NCBI GenBank assembly: GCA_944989445.1
Contig: CALYLW010000746.1
Span: 134,813 to 198,812, forward strand
Reading direction: 5' to 3'
DNA: 64,000 nucleotides
Origin: Ampullaceana balthica
Taxonomy: Eukaryota; Mollusca; Gastropoda; Lymnaeidae
The notes beneath the pieces were generated by a model. It was given only the letters and a program-made list of their open reading frames with translations, searched no databases and had not been told where the DNA came from. The position numbers and the translations under genes were made by a program. Shown piece by piece: positions 23,397 through 34,622 of the stretch (the stretch's first letter is position 1; each line of letters begins with the position of its first letter).

Positions 23397-24160
23397 TAGG
23401 GGCAAGTACCCGGCTTCGCCCGGGTTTAACAACAACAGCAACAACGACAAAAACAACAACAGCAACAGCAACAAAACAACAAAAACAAAACAACAACAAC
23501 AAAATCAACAACAAAACAACAACAAAACAACAACTACAACAACAACAACAACAGCAACAACAACAAAGCAACAACAACAAAACAACAACTACAACAGCAA
23601 CAACAACATGAAGGACATTGACGTCGCAGGGCAAGGGATGTGGACAACAACAACAACAGCAAAAACAACAACAGCAACAACAACAAAAACAACACAAAAG
23701 CAACAACAGCAACAACAACAAAAACAACAACAGCAACAACAACAAAAACAAAACAACAACAAAAACATCAACAACAAAACAATAACAAAGCAACAACAAA
23801 ACAACAACTACAACAAAAACAACAACAACAAAACAACAACAACAAAGCAACAACAACAAAAAATTTATTTTATGGCGATAATCGCCTTCTTGTTAATCTC
23901 GACACCAAAATGTTTATTAATTTGCGTCATTATTTTACGTCTTAATTTTCAATAATTTTTATTTTATATAGCTCATATAGGGAAAAACTACATTTTGGGC
24001 CCCCGGGCCCCAGTATCTTATATATAAGGAACGAAACCTGTTTAATAACCTTTCCGGTATAATTTTGTGTACGTGTACCAAATTTCACGTTATTTTGTTG
24101 TCTGGATCTTGAGTTAATAGGGAACAGACAGACAACAAATGCGGCTTATATATATAGAGA
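23396..24160 (-). mobile_element. Non-autonomous Helitron carrying an AAC microsatellite
   Basis: Read on the - strand it begins TCTCTATATATATAAGCCGC and ends with the hairpin CCCGGGCGAAGCCGGG, then TACTTGCCC and CTAG (23396-23399), followed by T. Both flanks are TA repeats, so it split a (TA)n tract. No helicase coding. The central 440 bp is an AAC-type repeat. Confidence 0.85.
23427..23868. repeat. (AAC/CAA)n-rich microsatellite
   Basis: Long imperfect AAC array with CAG, ATC and AAA variants, broken once by a unique stretch at about 23608-23641 (GGACATTGACGTCGCAGGGC). Open frames of 100-226 codons here are poly-Asn/Gln/Thr or poly-Leu/Val artefacts. Confidence 0.92.
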
Positions 24161-24242
24161 TATATATATATATATACATACAAAGTAAGTGGGTTTTCGT
24201 TGAATTTCGGGCACGCGACCCCAAAAAGATTTGCCACCACTA

Positions 24243-24925
24243 AAGATGCAAAATACTTAGGAGTCTTAATAAATGAGAAACTATCATGGAATCCCCATGT
24301 CAATGAAGTTATTAAAAAATCAAACAAAACCTTATGCTTTATAAAAAGAAACTTTAACAAATGTAATAGAGATATAAAACTAAAATGCTACCTCACTTTG
24401 GTGAGACCTGTACTAGAATATGCATCTTCTGTATGGGACCCATCCACCAAAGAAAACATTGATAAACTAGAACAAATTCAAAAAAGAGCTGCCAGATTCA
24501 TTACTGGAGAATATTCGAAACTGACAAGAATAACACCATTAGTTAAATCATTAAACCTTGAAACACTAGAGGATAGAAGAACCAAGAACAAAGTAGTTAT
24601 CATACATAAAGTAATTAATTCTAATTTAGAAATACAACACAAAGATAACTTAATACAACCCTCAGATAGATATAAGGATAAAAAACACCTTTCTTATTCC
24701 GTATGCAAGAACAAAAAAATACAAGTTTTCCTTCTTCCCGTCCGGAATTCGGGCGTGGAATGGGTTGCCTGAAGAATCCAGGAAAACCAACACTTTATCA
24801 ACATTTAAATCTCTAATAAAAATGCAGGACTAAACACAAACCATAGATCATAGATAAGCGTAGGACGCAATAATCTTCTGTAAAATAGAAGGAGCGTCTA
24901 TAAACAGATAAGTAAGATAAGACCA
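24243..24925 (+). mobile_element. LINE 3' end with RT C-terminal frame
   Basis: It encodes KDAKYLGVLINEKLSWNPHV, KKSNKTLCFIKRNFNKC, YLTLVRPVLEYASSVWDPST and LEQIQKRAARFITGEYSKLT. This is the thumb/C-terminal region of a CR1/L2-group non-LTR reverse transcriptase. The frame shifts near 24770 before the family tail ATAGAAGGAGCGTCT and (AGATAAGATAAG). It is 5'-truncated and probably inactive. Other copies are at 9391, 33102 and 53595. Confidence 0.85.
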
Positions 24926-24929
24926 CTGG

Positions 24930-25690
24930 TCAATAGTGACCAGTGTCTATAACATTATCATAAGGTGCTATAGACTATACTATACACTCATACACTATGA
25001 CTATAACAGTTAAGTTTATACACTACAGACTACAGTTAGTCAGTCACTTACAAACCTTTTGCCTGGACTGTAAATAGTTAAGTAGTGTAAAGCCGCACGG
25101 TTAGCGGTTTTTCATCTGTTGAATGAATCGCTGATTAAGATTACTAGTCTACTAAAACTAAAAGTCTAAACTAAGTCAGTAGTAGTAGTAGTATTACTAC
25201 TAGTTTATTAGTACTAGTGATTACAAAATAAATAAATTTTTGAGTTGAAGTTTGCAAGAAAAAAAATATTTTGAAATTTCGGTTCGCAAATTTAATAAAT
25301 TTAAATTGTTAAAAATGTGTTGCATATTTCCAGTCTGATAAATTTTAAAAAATAATAATAATAACGTGTGTTATTATCTTTTTATTCTTTCAGCATTATA
25401 ATTATAGTTTATTATAATTTATAGTATAGTCAATAGTCATTTCGTTACTATACTAACAATTTCATACCACCCTCCTAACTCCAACTTTTTGTTTTTCGGG
25501 CAAGAAAATGTTTACTAAAAAATACAAACTGAATCTCAATTAGTCATATATTCCGAAAGAAAATAATAATGTAATTTAAAATAGTCAATTGGGTTTCCTC
25601 ATACTTACTATTAATAGTTAATTAATATTTATAATGAGTAATGAATAAGAACAGTTGTTAAAAAAATCATCAATATAAATAATAATCTAA
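24930..25690. other. AT-rich stretch with a TAG/TAC-rich tract
   Basis: No gene. Near 25168-25215 a short tract of AGTAGTAGTAGTATTACTAC can fold on itself. Confidence 0.35.
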
Positions 25691-25866
25691 CTCAAGGCTA
25701 GTCGGTCTGGCAAACTACAGCTACAATTTCTACGTCAGTGGGCGTGGCGTAGCGTGGGTATGTGCCGCCCGGGGCAGAACCCAGCCAGGTTTGCCGCCCC
25801 CCCCCCTAAAAAAATATGCTCATACTCAGAGCAAATTTTTTTTAATTAGAAAGTAATAATAAGAAC

Positions 25867-26311
25867 TAGGGCTGCGGAAATAAAAGATTAATTAATCGAT
25901 TAATCGATAAAAAATTTAATGGATTAAAATTAATTTGATCGATTAAAATTTAAGAAAATATATCTAATTTTTTTTTCTTCCGGTTTATTAATAATTTATA
26001 TTTTTTGTTACTTAACTTACATACTTTTCCCTCGTATTATTATTATTTATTTAGACTTGCATACCTAAAAACAAAAATGTTTTTCTTCTTTATTTCTTGC
26101 ATAGCAGAACGTATTAAATTGCTGTGTTACGTCACAACATTTGGGAGCCATGGAATTACCGCGACTTAACCGATTTCGAGAAATAATGAATTTTGACTTA
26201 ACGGGATCTATAAAAGCGTTAAAAAGTTAAAATAAATAGAAATTAAGCGATTAATCTATTAAATTTTTCCCCGCTTAATCGAACAAAAAATTTTAATCAG
26301 TACTAGCCCTA
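25867..26311. mobile_element. hAT MITE (TAGGGCTGCGG end)
   Basis: The left end TAGGGCTGCGGAAATAAAAG and right end CAGTACTAGCCCTA carry inverted TAGGGCT. Subterminal ATTAATCG motifs occur at both sides. Flanks ATAAGAAC (25859-25866) and ATAAGGAC (26312-26319) match 7/8. A related right end is at about 57970-58012. Confidence 0.8.
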
Positions 26312-26771
26312 ATAAGGACACATTACATTTTAATGTTAGAAATAAATAGAAAAGCTGACATTTCTTGAAAGAAAATTATTGACGCGCAATATTTGATGTA
26401 CCCTATCACTGTTGTCAGCCATGCCATGCTTAATAGCCATAAATTAGTAAATCTTGAATTATTCATCATTAATGGTAATTAATATTTCAGTACTTACTTT
26501 CACAGCAGCTTCTCTCGCAGCATTACTTTATGACAGTAGTAAGCAATGTTCAAATCGACGATACTTTATTAGGCGGGTAACTTCCAGCCTAAATACATGT
26601 ATCTTAATAAACTTGAAAAAAAAATCAAGTGGGTTTGAATTCATTACTTCATTATTTTTATATGTGAGGTAAAATAGTCCTTCCTTGACCAATGACATTG
26701 CCAACGTCATGTAGATACTTAGACTTTGAATACTCTAATTAGAAGGCACAATTTCAAATCCCAGTCAATTA

Positions 26772-27032
26772 GGGGCCGTCCATAAAGTACGTCATGCTCC
26801 AGAGGGGGAGGGGGTGTAATAAAGTGTGACAGTTTGTGACCGAGGAGAGGGAGGGTCTGGCCATGTGTGACGTCACGCTGTTTTATATTAAATTTTGATT
26901 ATTTTGTTAATAAAAACAACATTTTTGTTCGAAAGTGTGACGTACTTTGGTCCGAGATGTGTGACAGTTTGTGACAGAGGGGAGTTAAACATGGTTAAAA
27001 AAAATAGCGTGACGTACTTTATGGACGACCCC
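26772..27032. mobile_element. Harbinger-like MITE (GGGGCCGTCC ends)
   Basis: GGGGCCGTCCATAAAGTACG and CGTACTTTATGGACGACCCC are long inverted ends. TTA flanks both sides (26769-26771 and 27033-27035), the 3-bp TWA target of PIF/Harbinger elements. The interior is GTGACGT-rich. Confidence 0.85.
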
Positions 27033-27179
27033 TTAGCTGGTGTACGAAAATCGTATCCAAATTCTGTAACTGCCAAAACCTCACATGAATTTTAACAGTA
27101 ACCTTATTTAATGAAGAATACAACTTCCTTCTCAACTGTTTTTCTACATAATATTAATTTGGCTATATATTCTCTTTGG

Positions 27180-27300
27180 GGCCGTCCATAAAGTACGTCA
27201 CGCTCCGAGGGGGGAGGGGGTCTAAGAAAGTGTGACACTTTGTGACAAGGGGGAGGGGGGTCAGGCCATGTGTGATGTCACACATTTATTGTTTTAATTA
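27180..27300. mobile_element. Harbinger-like MITE, left half only
   Basis: Starts GGGGCCGTCCATAAAGTACG and follows the element at 26772 through GTGACAAGGGGGAGGGGGGT. No right end is seen. Confidence 0.65.
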
Positions 27301-27715
27301 TTTTTTTTCTAATTTATTAATATTTTTTAGTAGAATTTAAATAGCTTTAAAAATAATTTTCAAAAGTTTTTTGAAAAATTAGAATTAGTTTTATGTCAAA
27401 ATAGCATGAAATGCGTATCTCCTGAATGTGTTCTTCATAAATCTGAATTGGATGCAGCAGGACTAATATTACAAATATAAGGATCAGGTATGGTTTGACA
27501 ATCATGTTCGCACCAGCCAATACTTCACTCAAATTGTTAAATATCAGGACATGAAATGTTGCGACAAAGCACGAAGCTCATATTTCAACGTTTTACCTTC
27601 AAGATTCTTCCCCTCCTCCAATCCCAATCAATCAAATAGTTGATGGACTCAAAGCTTCAGAAAGATGCAGATTCTCATAAATGTCCTTCCTTGATTGTAG
27701 CACAAACTCTCAAAT

Positions 27716-28078
27716 TTGATGACATTATGCCAAGATCAACAGGAGTTTTCAAAGTACAACCATATGATTATCAGCTTATTTGATTTACTTTGCAAAGTAG
27801 GTCACTTATATTTAGCCTCACAAACAATTTTGAAGAAACATACAAGACAACTCAGAGCTCGGGCTCAGGAGAATGTGCCCACCCAAACTGTTCCAGAATC
27901 AACTCAGATAAAAAGCATCCGTCTTTTGAGAATCACTTCTAGAAGGCAAAGAGAACCTATGGCAGTAATTGCCAGAAGAGAAAATGCACATACAGAGGCT
28001 GTTGAGTGGCTAGATGAGGACGAGTTGATCTGTCTGCAATTATCCTTCCAGGAAACGATGATGGTGAAAGAATGATGT
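27716..28078 (+). CDS. Unrecognised open frame, 119 aa
   Basis: An open frame starting MMTLCQDQQEF with a basic, Arg-rich middle (SIRLLRITSRRQREP) and acidic end. It has no motif that I recognise, no clear splice context, and codon use typical of AT-rich spacer. It may be a transposon fragment or chance. Confidence 0.15.
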
Positions 28079-28222
28079 CAGTCGTAACTATGGATGAAAA
28101 CTTCATTTCACCGTTGTAAGATGATGTCCAGTGAATACTTTTGAATGAAACATAATTCATAGGACCATAATAAAAAGATTCAATATAGCACAAGAGTTGG
28201 TCACATAATTTGTCAATCTACC

Positions 28223-28720
28223 GTCTTTTTTAAATCCTTTATATTAACTCGTGGTGTCTGCGGCGGACCTTGCTTGCTTGCTTGTCGCCAAAACTTTTGA
28301 TCGATTTTTAACCCACTTGCTCGCAAGATAGCGAGCTGAAATTTTGCAGGCAGTTTCGTACCGATGATAAAAACAATGTATCAAAATTTCAGATCGATCG
28401 CATGTACCGTAATTAAATTATTGATTTTTTAGATTATTTTATTTATTCCTATGTATCATGTTATTTTTTGAGATAGAGCGTCGCGGTGCGTATTATATTG
28501 AACAACCTTTCTGTCGCGCAATAAGGTGCGTATTTTATTGACAGCTCTTTTTATAAACATATTCCTGATCGGTGCGCATTATATTAAACACGTTTTACGG
28601 CACAACTGCAATTTTGTATTTCTGGATGGTCTGGCGCTGCGTATTATAATGAACATTCTTTTAATTACTTCTCGTACATAAAGGATTTATAGTCAAAAAC
28701 TTGGTTTTTTACGGGTTGTT
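28223..28720. repeat. Unclassified dispersed repeat, copy 2
   Basis: Inverted relative to 20225-20860: TCCTTTATATTAACTCGTGG at the left, AGATCGATCGCATGTACCGT in the middle, AAAGGATTTATAGTCAAAAA at the right. It includes four spaced copies of a GGTGCGTATTATATTGAAC-like motif (about 28493, 28527, 28571, 28636). Confidence 0.5.
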
Positions 28721-29046
28721 TTTATTTTTAAAGTCAAATTGTTTTGTTTTCTTTGTATGATTTTATCTCGAGGTGAGGTCAAGTTTCGCTAGTCTACTTA
28801 TTATCCTGTGTCAATAGATTGCATAATCGGAAGATTATCTAAAACTTAACCTCATTCATTGTAAATGAAAAGTTAGCAGAGAAATTATGTGTATTATACA
28901 ATTGTCAAGTGTAATTTTTGCAATTTTTCTTTTCAAATTTGATCTAGATTGAGTTACTATTTCATTGAATAACTGTGACAACTGTTGCCAATTAACTATT
29001 CTACTATTAAAGTCATTTTAATAATACATGTATGATAGTTCTTTTA

Positions 29047-29172
29047 AGTGGGGGTGTACGGGATTTCGGCTCCAGCTCCGGGAAATCCGGAATCCGGCTA
29101 TTAAAAAAATCCGGCTCTGGCTTCGACTCAGGCAGGTTTCACTTTATAAATCCGGCTGGCCGGTACATTCCT
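29047..29172. mobile_element. Short hAT-like MITE
   Basis: GGGGGTGTACGGGATTTCGG at the left, and on the other strand AGGAATGTACCGGCCAGCCG. AATCCGG repeats lie inside. Similar to 17258 and 52047. Confidence 0.55.
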
Positions 29173-29876
29173 AATTTATATGGGACCCAGATGACTGCAA
29201 CAAAGTTCAACCTGCCTACAACCTAATACCCTTTGCCATATGTATCTAAACTTCTTTGAGAAAGTCGTGCCACAAACGCACGAACTTGATAAGTTTCAAT
29301 CAACCTTCTGACCTTGTCATAGCTGTGAGACAGCTTACCCCGTGACTTGAAATATATACCGTTTTTAAGGATGACCGCGGTGATCAACTTGATGCTGTTG
29401 GACTTCACGCTACTTTTGATGTGAATGACCATGATCTTCTTCTGTCAAGACTTCTAAATGAGGTGGTTATCTATGGATTTTCAATTCACTGGTTTATCTG
29501 ATGGCAGTACAAAGCGTATTGTGGTGACACGTGCAACTTCCTATGACTAAGCTTTAGGACCTATACCTTATTCTCCATGTACACTATATAGCCAGGTTAA
29601 TAGAAATATTGAAAATCCTTATTGACTCGCAAATTATATGTGGATGGCAAACTGCTTTACAATTGTTTCCTGATTCTTTAAACTGTGCTTCTGTCAAAAA
29701 AGGTGTTGAATAACTGCTGATTTGTTGTGAAATTACGGATGGCATTAAATTCAAACCAACTGACGAAACGACAGAAGTAATTATGACTGGATTGATTGTG
29801 TACCTATCTTCGAAAGGTTGCATTCACATTGATCAAATTTGGTTATACTTTTGAGATTCCCTCAGCGTCCAACACC

Positions 29877-30072
29877 CAGAGGCGTAACTATAGGGTTGTT
29901 GTCATCCAGTGAGGTAGCTCATGGTGTCCCCTCCTCACGACTTACCCCATAGACCTCCGTTGAGTCTGTCATGCAGTGCCTAATAACTGGATAGAGATAG
30001 AGTTTTAAATTTTGGTGTCAACCCTTGCACTGTTGTCATTCGGTACGGTCCGCACCCCGAGTTACGCCTCTG
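29877..30072. mobile_element. hAT MITE (CAGAGGCGT ends), copy 1
   Basis: CAGAGGCGTAACTATAGGG and GAGTTACGCCTCTG are inverted ends. Flanks CCAACACC and CCCACACC match 7/8. Its interior matches the reverse strand of 50919-51077. Confidence 0.82.
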
Positions 30073-30139
30073 CCCACACCACTAAAGACATCTATGTCTT
30101 CACTGACAACAAACCCACCATGATTCCCTAAAATATATT

Positions 30140-30650
30140 ATATCTGTGTTAGGGGCTTGTTTCTATCGTTTCTACGCTTTAGGCCAGTGGCGTCCTCAAC
30201 TAAACATCAAATGCCTAAGTAGTCTTTTTAATACATCGAGGCTGGATTACTGCAAAGGTTGTCTGTGTGAATTACCGCAAAACCAGTTTCAGAGACTCCA
30301 GAAAGTACAAATTACTGCAATTGAGGAGATCTGACCATATAACACCAGCTATTAAGGATCTTCAATGACTCCCTCTGATTGGGCGTTTAAATTTAAACTT
30401 TAAAAATCCTATCACTGACAACAGCTGTACCGAATTATGAAACAACTTTTTAAGACAAGGATCTTTATAGGGGATGCTCTCTACCCCCACAGTCCTTTCT
30501 AGAAGTTCCCGATGGTGATTGACAGAAAGAAGTCTTTCGTAGTTGGTTGGACCCTTTCAGTCTTTGAGCTGATTGCGCATAATTTATAAAACTTTCTACC
30601 TAAGTTTCTAAGGAATATAAAGGCGTTAAAAACATTTAATAAATATCTAA
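30140..30650 (+). pseudogene. L2-like LINE relic
   Basis: Frame at about 30190-30334 reads CLSSLFNTSRLDYCKGCLCE, LPQNQFQRLQKVQ: the L2 RT pattern (SRLDYCNSLL.GLP...L.RLQ.VQN). Downstream pieces (EVPDGD, SWLDPFSL) are in other frames with stops. Confidence 0.7.
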
Positions 30651-31067
30651 AGGTATATTTATATATATATATATAATATATATATTTAAATTCGGTGCGC
30701 GTTGAGCATTCTAGACCATCAAATGAACAGCAAAACATACATACATGGTTCAACAGATTATCAGCGAGAAGAAAAGTGTTTAAACGAAAAGGGATATGCT
30801 GTCCACAGGAAATGTGTTATTACATTCATCCATAGCTGAAAAATTCCAATGAACTACCCCCAAAACACTCGAAAATGTCATAGTCAAAATCTTATGCTTG
30901 CGCCCAGCACTCATGACTTAATTTCCTACTCAACCAAATAAAAACATGCATAGCACCAATGTGCACCCTCTGCAAAAATCCAACTTATGGCACAATATAG
31001 CGCATCACTTCTTCCACTGCCCAGCACATCAAGACTTCACCTAATATACCGACCTAAAATACCAGAA

Positions 31068-32557
31068 GGGGCCATCCATATATTACGTACGCACAAAATT
31101 CGTATTTTTGACCCCCCCCCCTCCCGTTGCATCCCGTACATTTTCCGGACCCCCATGCGTACGTACAAAATAGCTCACGTTTTTTTAAAAGAAAAAAAAA
31201 TTAAGCCGGAGTCAGAAAGAAGATATTGGTTTTACTCTTTGAAGCCGTCCATAAATGACGTCCACGCCTAAAAAGGGGGTGGGGGAGAAGGTCACGCATT
31301 TGTGACGAGGGGGAGGGGATGTTTAAGAAATGTGACGTCGCATCAAAATGCGCACTACAATATTTGAAAATGCGGCTTTTTTTTTGGGGGGGGGGTGTCA
31401 AAGCTTTGGGGCCGTCCATTAATGACGTCCCGCGATTATAGACGATTTTCACCCCCTCCCCACGTCACGCGTCGTCACTAAAAGTTAGACCCCCTTCTTT
31501 TCCAGTATTACGTCATAAAAATCCCCCCCCCCAAAACAGCATGTTTCAAATCACTTTTTGTCATTTAAGTTTAAGTATGTATTTAGTGTAAGGCTGGACT
31601 TTAATATCGTAACACGCGCGAAGCCCATGTAAAACGTCATTAAATAAATTGTAAAAAAAAACAAATATTTAAGTACAAATTTTATTTTAAGTTACGCGTT
31701 TTGATGTGACGGGACATTTCTTAAACTACCCCTCCCCTTCGTCACAAATGGTCGACCCCTTCCCCCCTCTAGGTGCGTAACGTCATTTACGGACGGCCCC
31801 GAGAAGGGGTCATCCATAAAGGACGTGACGCGAATTTGGCATATTTTTCACTCCCCCCCCCTCGTCACGCGTTGTCACAAAAACTTAGACCACCTCTCCA
31901 ATATGACGTGACAAACCCCCCCCCCATAAAAGCTGTACTTTCTATTTGAAAAGGAGCATGTTTAAAATCCCTTTTTTGTCATTTAAGTGTTTATTTAGAA
32001 TAGGTTGGCATTCTAATATCGTAACACGTGTGAAGTCATGTTAAACACCATGTAACAAATCAAATATTTAAGTGGAACTTTTATTTAAAGTTGAGAGTTT
32101 TGATGTGACGTCACATTTCTCTAACACCCCCCCCCCACATCACCACAAATATGTAGATAACCCCCCACTCCCTTTTCCACTGGGTGCGTGAAATCCCCGT
32201 CTAAGTCACCGGTGGGCGAAAGAGAAGCTTCATCTAATTTCAAGAAATGGACAGATAAATTCGATGGATATATTTTAATAATGTGTAAACGTTTTGGTCT
32301 GAATCAAATGTTAATTACTTCCAAGTAATTAAAAGTTCAAAATTTCGTTTACAATCAATTATAAAACATTATTGACTCAGTCGGTCTCGAATGACGTTTG
32401 CAGTCAGAGCGGTCTACGTTTCTATGCTTAGTATTATGCAACTTAAATTTGGTGTGCGTACGTACACATTCAGTCGAGACGTACGCATGCATACGCAAAA
32501 TGCCGTAAATTTAAGACCCCTCCCCCTTCCTTGCGTACGTAATATATGGATGGCCCC
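31068..32557. mobile_element. Large Harbinger-like element with nested relatives
   Basis: Outer ends GGGGCCATCCATATATTACG and CGTAATATATGGATGGCCCC are perfect inverted repeats, flanked by GAA on both sides. Inside are related ends at about 31243 (CCGTCCATAAATGACGTCC), 31408 (GGGGCCGTCCATTAATGACG), 31780-31800 (CGTCATTTACGGACGGCCCC) and 31807 (GGGGTCATCCATAAAGGACG). Two similar interior blocks (about 31410-31800 and 31805-32190) share GTGACG and CCCCCCC tracts. No transposase coding. Confidence 0.78.
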
Positions 32558-33101
32558 GAAGATGATTTATAACAAAGAAAGGGGCGGAGATTGTGTGAGT
32601 TCTTCTTTACGGCAACTGGCCGAAATAAAGACACATTTCAAAAGTGCCATTGAATCTGAATGATGCTGATGATTCAACTTTGCTATACGAAGAAGCTGAT
32701 TCACTGAATCACGTGGAAAAAACTATGAGGCTCACTTTGAAGAAAAGCTTATGGCTTATGTTTAGAATAAATCTTTTGTAATTTGACCTATTGCAGACTT
32801 CCTAACGCTGGAATTGGATGAACAACGAACGATTGAGGCATGGATGGCTAAACACGCCCAAAAGAGACAATAAATTACCAACGTAGTAATGGTCTCACTT
32901 AAGATATTTTGAAGCTGGGTAGACATAGCCGTACAGTACAGTTCTCTTTTCATTGTGAAGTGATAAGAGAAAAGGTACCATTAACCTGATTTTATGTGCA
33001 AAAAAAATTAATTAAAAAAAAGAAGAAAAAAAGAGAATGTTTAATTGTTGTTATTCCCAATAAAAAGTAAATATAATTAAATTAAATTTTGTTCACAATA
33101 T

Positions 33102-33375
33102 TTAACTTGGAAATACAACACAGCAATCCGAATCCAATCAACACTCGGACTCGATAGACATAGTTACGGCTACGGAAATAAATACATCTTTTTGGGTTCC
33201 ATGTGCAAGAACAAATGCATTCTCATTCAAATGCTCTTTCTTATATATTATGAATTCTAAAAATAAATGACCTATTTCTATGTTCATTAGCGTCTGGGAT
33301 TCGGGATTGGAATGGGTTGCTTGGGGAAAAAAAAGAAAAATTTTACTCCCTAACATTTACAAGAATGGTTGGTGT
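33102..33375 (+). mobile_element. LINE 3' relic
   Basis: TTAACTTGGAAATACAACAC, TGTGCAAGAACAAATGC and GGATTGGAATGGGTTGCTTG follow the order of the LINE at 24620-24780, with heavy divergence. The family tail is missing. Confidence 0.6.
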
Positions 33376-33399
33376 AAATTATGTGTGTAAATTTTCCGA

Positions 33400-34620
33400 A
33401 AACGTAACGGGAATTCAAAATGGGATAAAATTAATTTTACTGTAACCGCTGCCGCTACGCATCACATAAAATCAGTTAAAATGTGGCATTTACATTGACG
33501 TTTATTTTTTAACATGGTTTATTTTTTTATCCCATTTATTTAGCTTTATAATTCTCAAATCTCTACATGCTTATGCATTTTCTTTTACACGTAAATGTAA
33601 ATTTGGTTTGATTGCTTTTCAAGCTAATCACCTGTTGAATGAGCACTGTTTTCTAATTTCGATCCAGGCAAACATGTACCTGAATTGAATTTACGTGCTA
33701 ATTACGCCAATGCAAAATGTAAGCATAGACGGGGAAAAGAAACATTTCCTGGTTTGATTTTTAACTTAACGCTATTTAAGTTTAAGTGATTAAGTGACAT
33801 CACCTGTTGATAGTTAATTTTTTCATCTACCATTAAGTGCAAGAAAAGATTTTGAGTGGAATTATAACGGTAAAAGGTTCATGAATGACACATAATTATA
33901 GGCTAATTTAAATTTCAAGAAGATCCCTAGCCTTAGAGTTAGAGTACTTGCACCTTAGTTACTTAGTTCTTAACTTACTTACGGCTCTTACGACGTAGTA
34001 TGAGTATGGTATGGACTTAAACTTAAGTTTAATAAATTTATAAATTAACTTAATTATTAAGATTGAGTCTACTCCAATTCAAGTCTACTCTTACTAACTT
34101 ACTCATAAATTAAAATTAAAACATTAAGTTAAGTCTAAGTTTTATGTTAAGTTAATTTAATAATTATAATTAATTTAAATTTTAGATTATTACTGAATTA
34201 CTGTACTGTAAATAAACAGATTAAACTGTAACTTTAAATAAATATTTTATTATTTCAATGCAAAAGTTTTAACATTTTCATTTGTGATTTGTGTGTTCAT
34301 TCTCCAAACTTTCACTACAGTTCTACAGATTGTCCAGATATTTACTATTATTTGACTAAATTTATTAAATTACTTAAAATTAAAACATTTATGTGATTTT
34401 AAAAGAAATCGTCAACTACATGTATAATAATAATAGTAATTAATATAATCTAATTACAGTAGTATTTTATTTTAAAATTTCACAACACTAGTAACTGTAA
34501 CTGTAAGTACTGTAACATGCACAAAGATTTAGCCTCGGCCTCAGTGATGTTTTTTTTTATTCATGTGAATGTGGGAACATTCTTATTGTGAACATTTCTT
34601 TTAAGATATGAAATTTGTGT
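33400..34620. other. Upstream region of SHC, AT-rich
   Basis: No coding seen. The SHC promoter and any 5' UTR exon should lie here; no defined motif can be named. Confidence 0.35.
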
Positions 34621-34622
34621 AA

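Larger units (their letters stand above)
21889..24242. mobile_element. hAT MITE (CAGTGATGGC ends), copy 2, split by nested elements
   Basis: The left half (21889-22042) and right half (about 24178-24242, ending TTGCCACCACTA) together reproduce copy 1. The 2.1 kb between them holds a second hAT element, a (TA)n tract and a Helitron. The right edge abuts the LINE at 24243. Confidence 0.75.

Noticed and set aside
23275..23955. 226-codon open frame and reverse-strand poly-Leu/Val frames
   Set aside because: They only translate the AAC microsatellite; length comes from lack of stops in the repeat.
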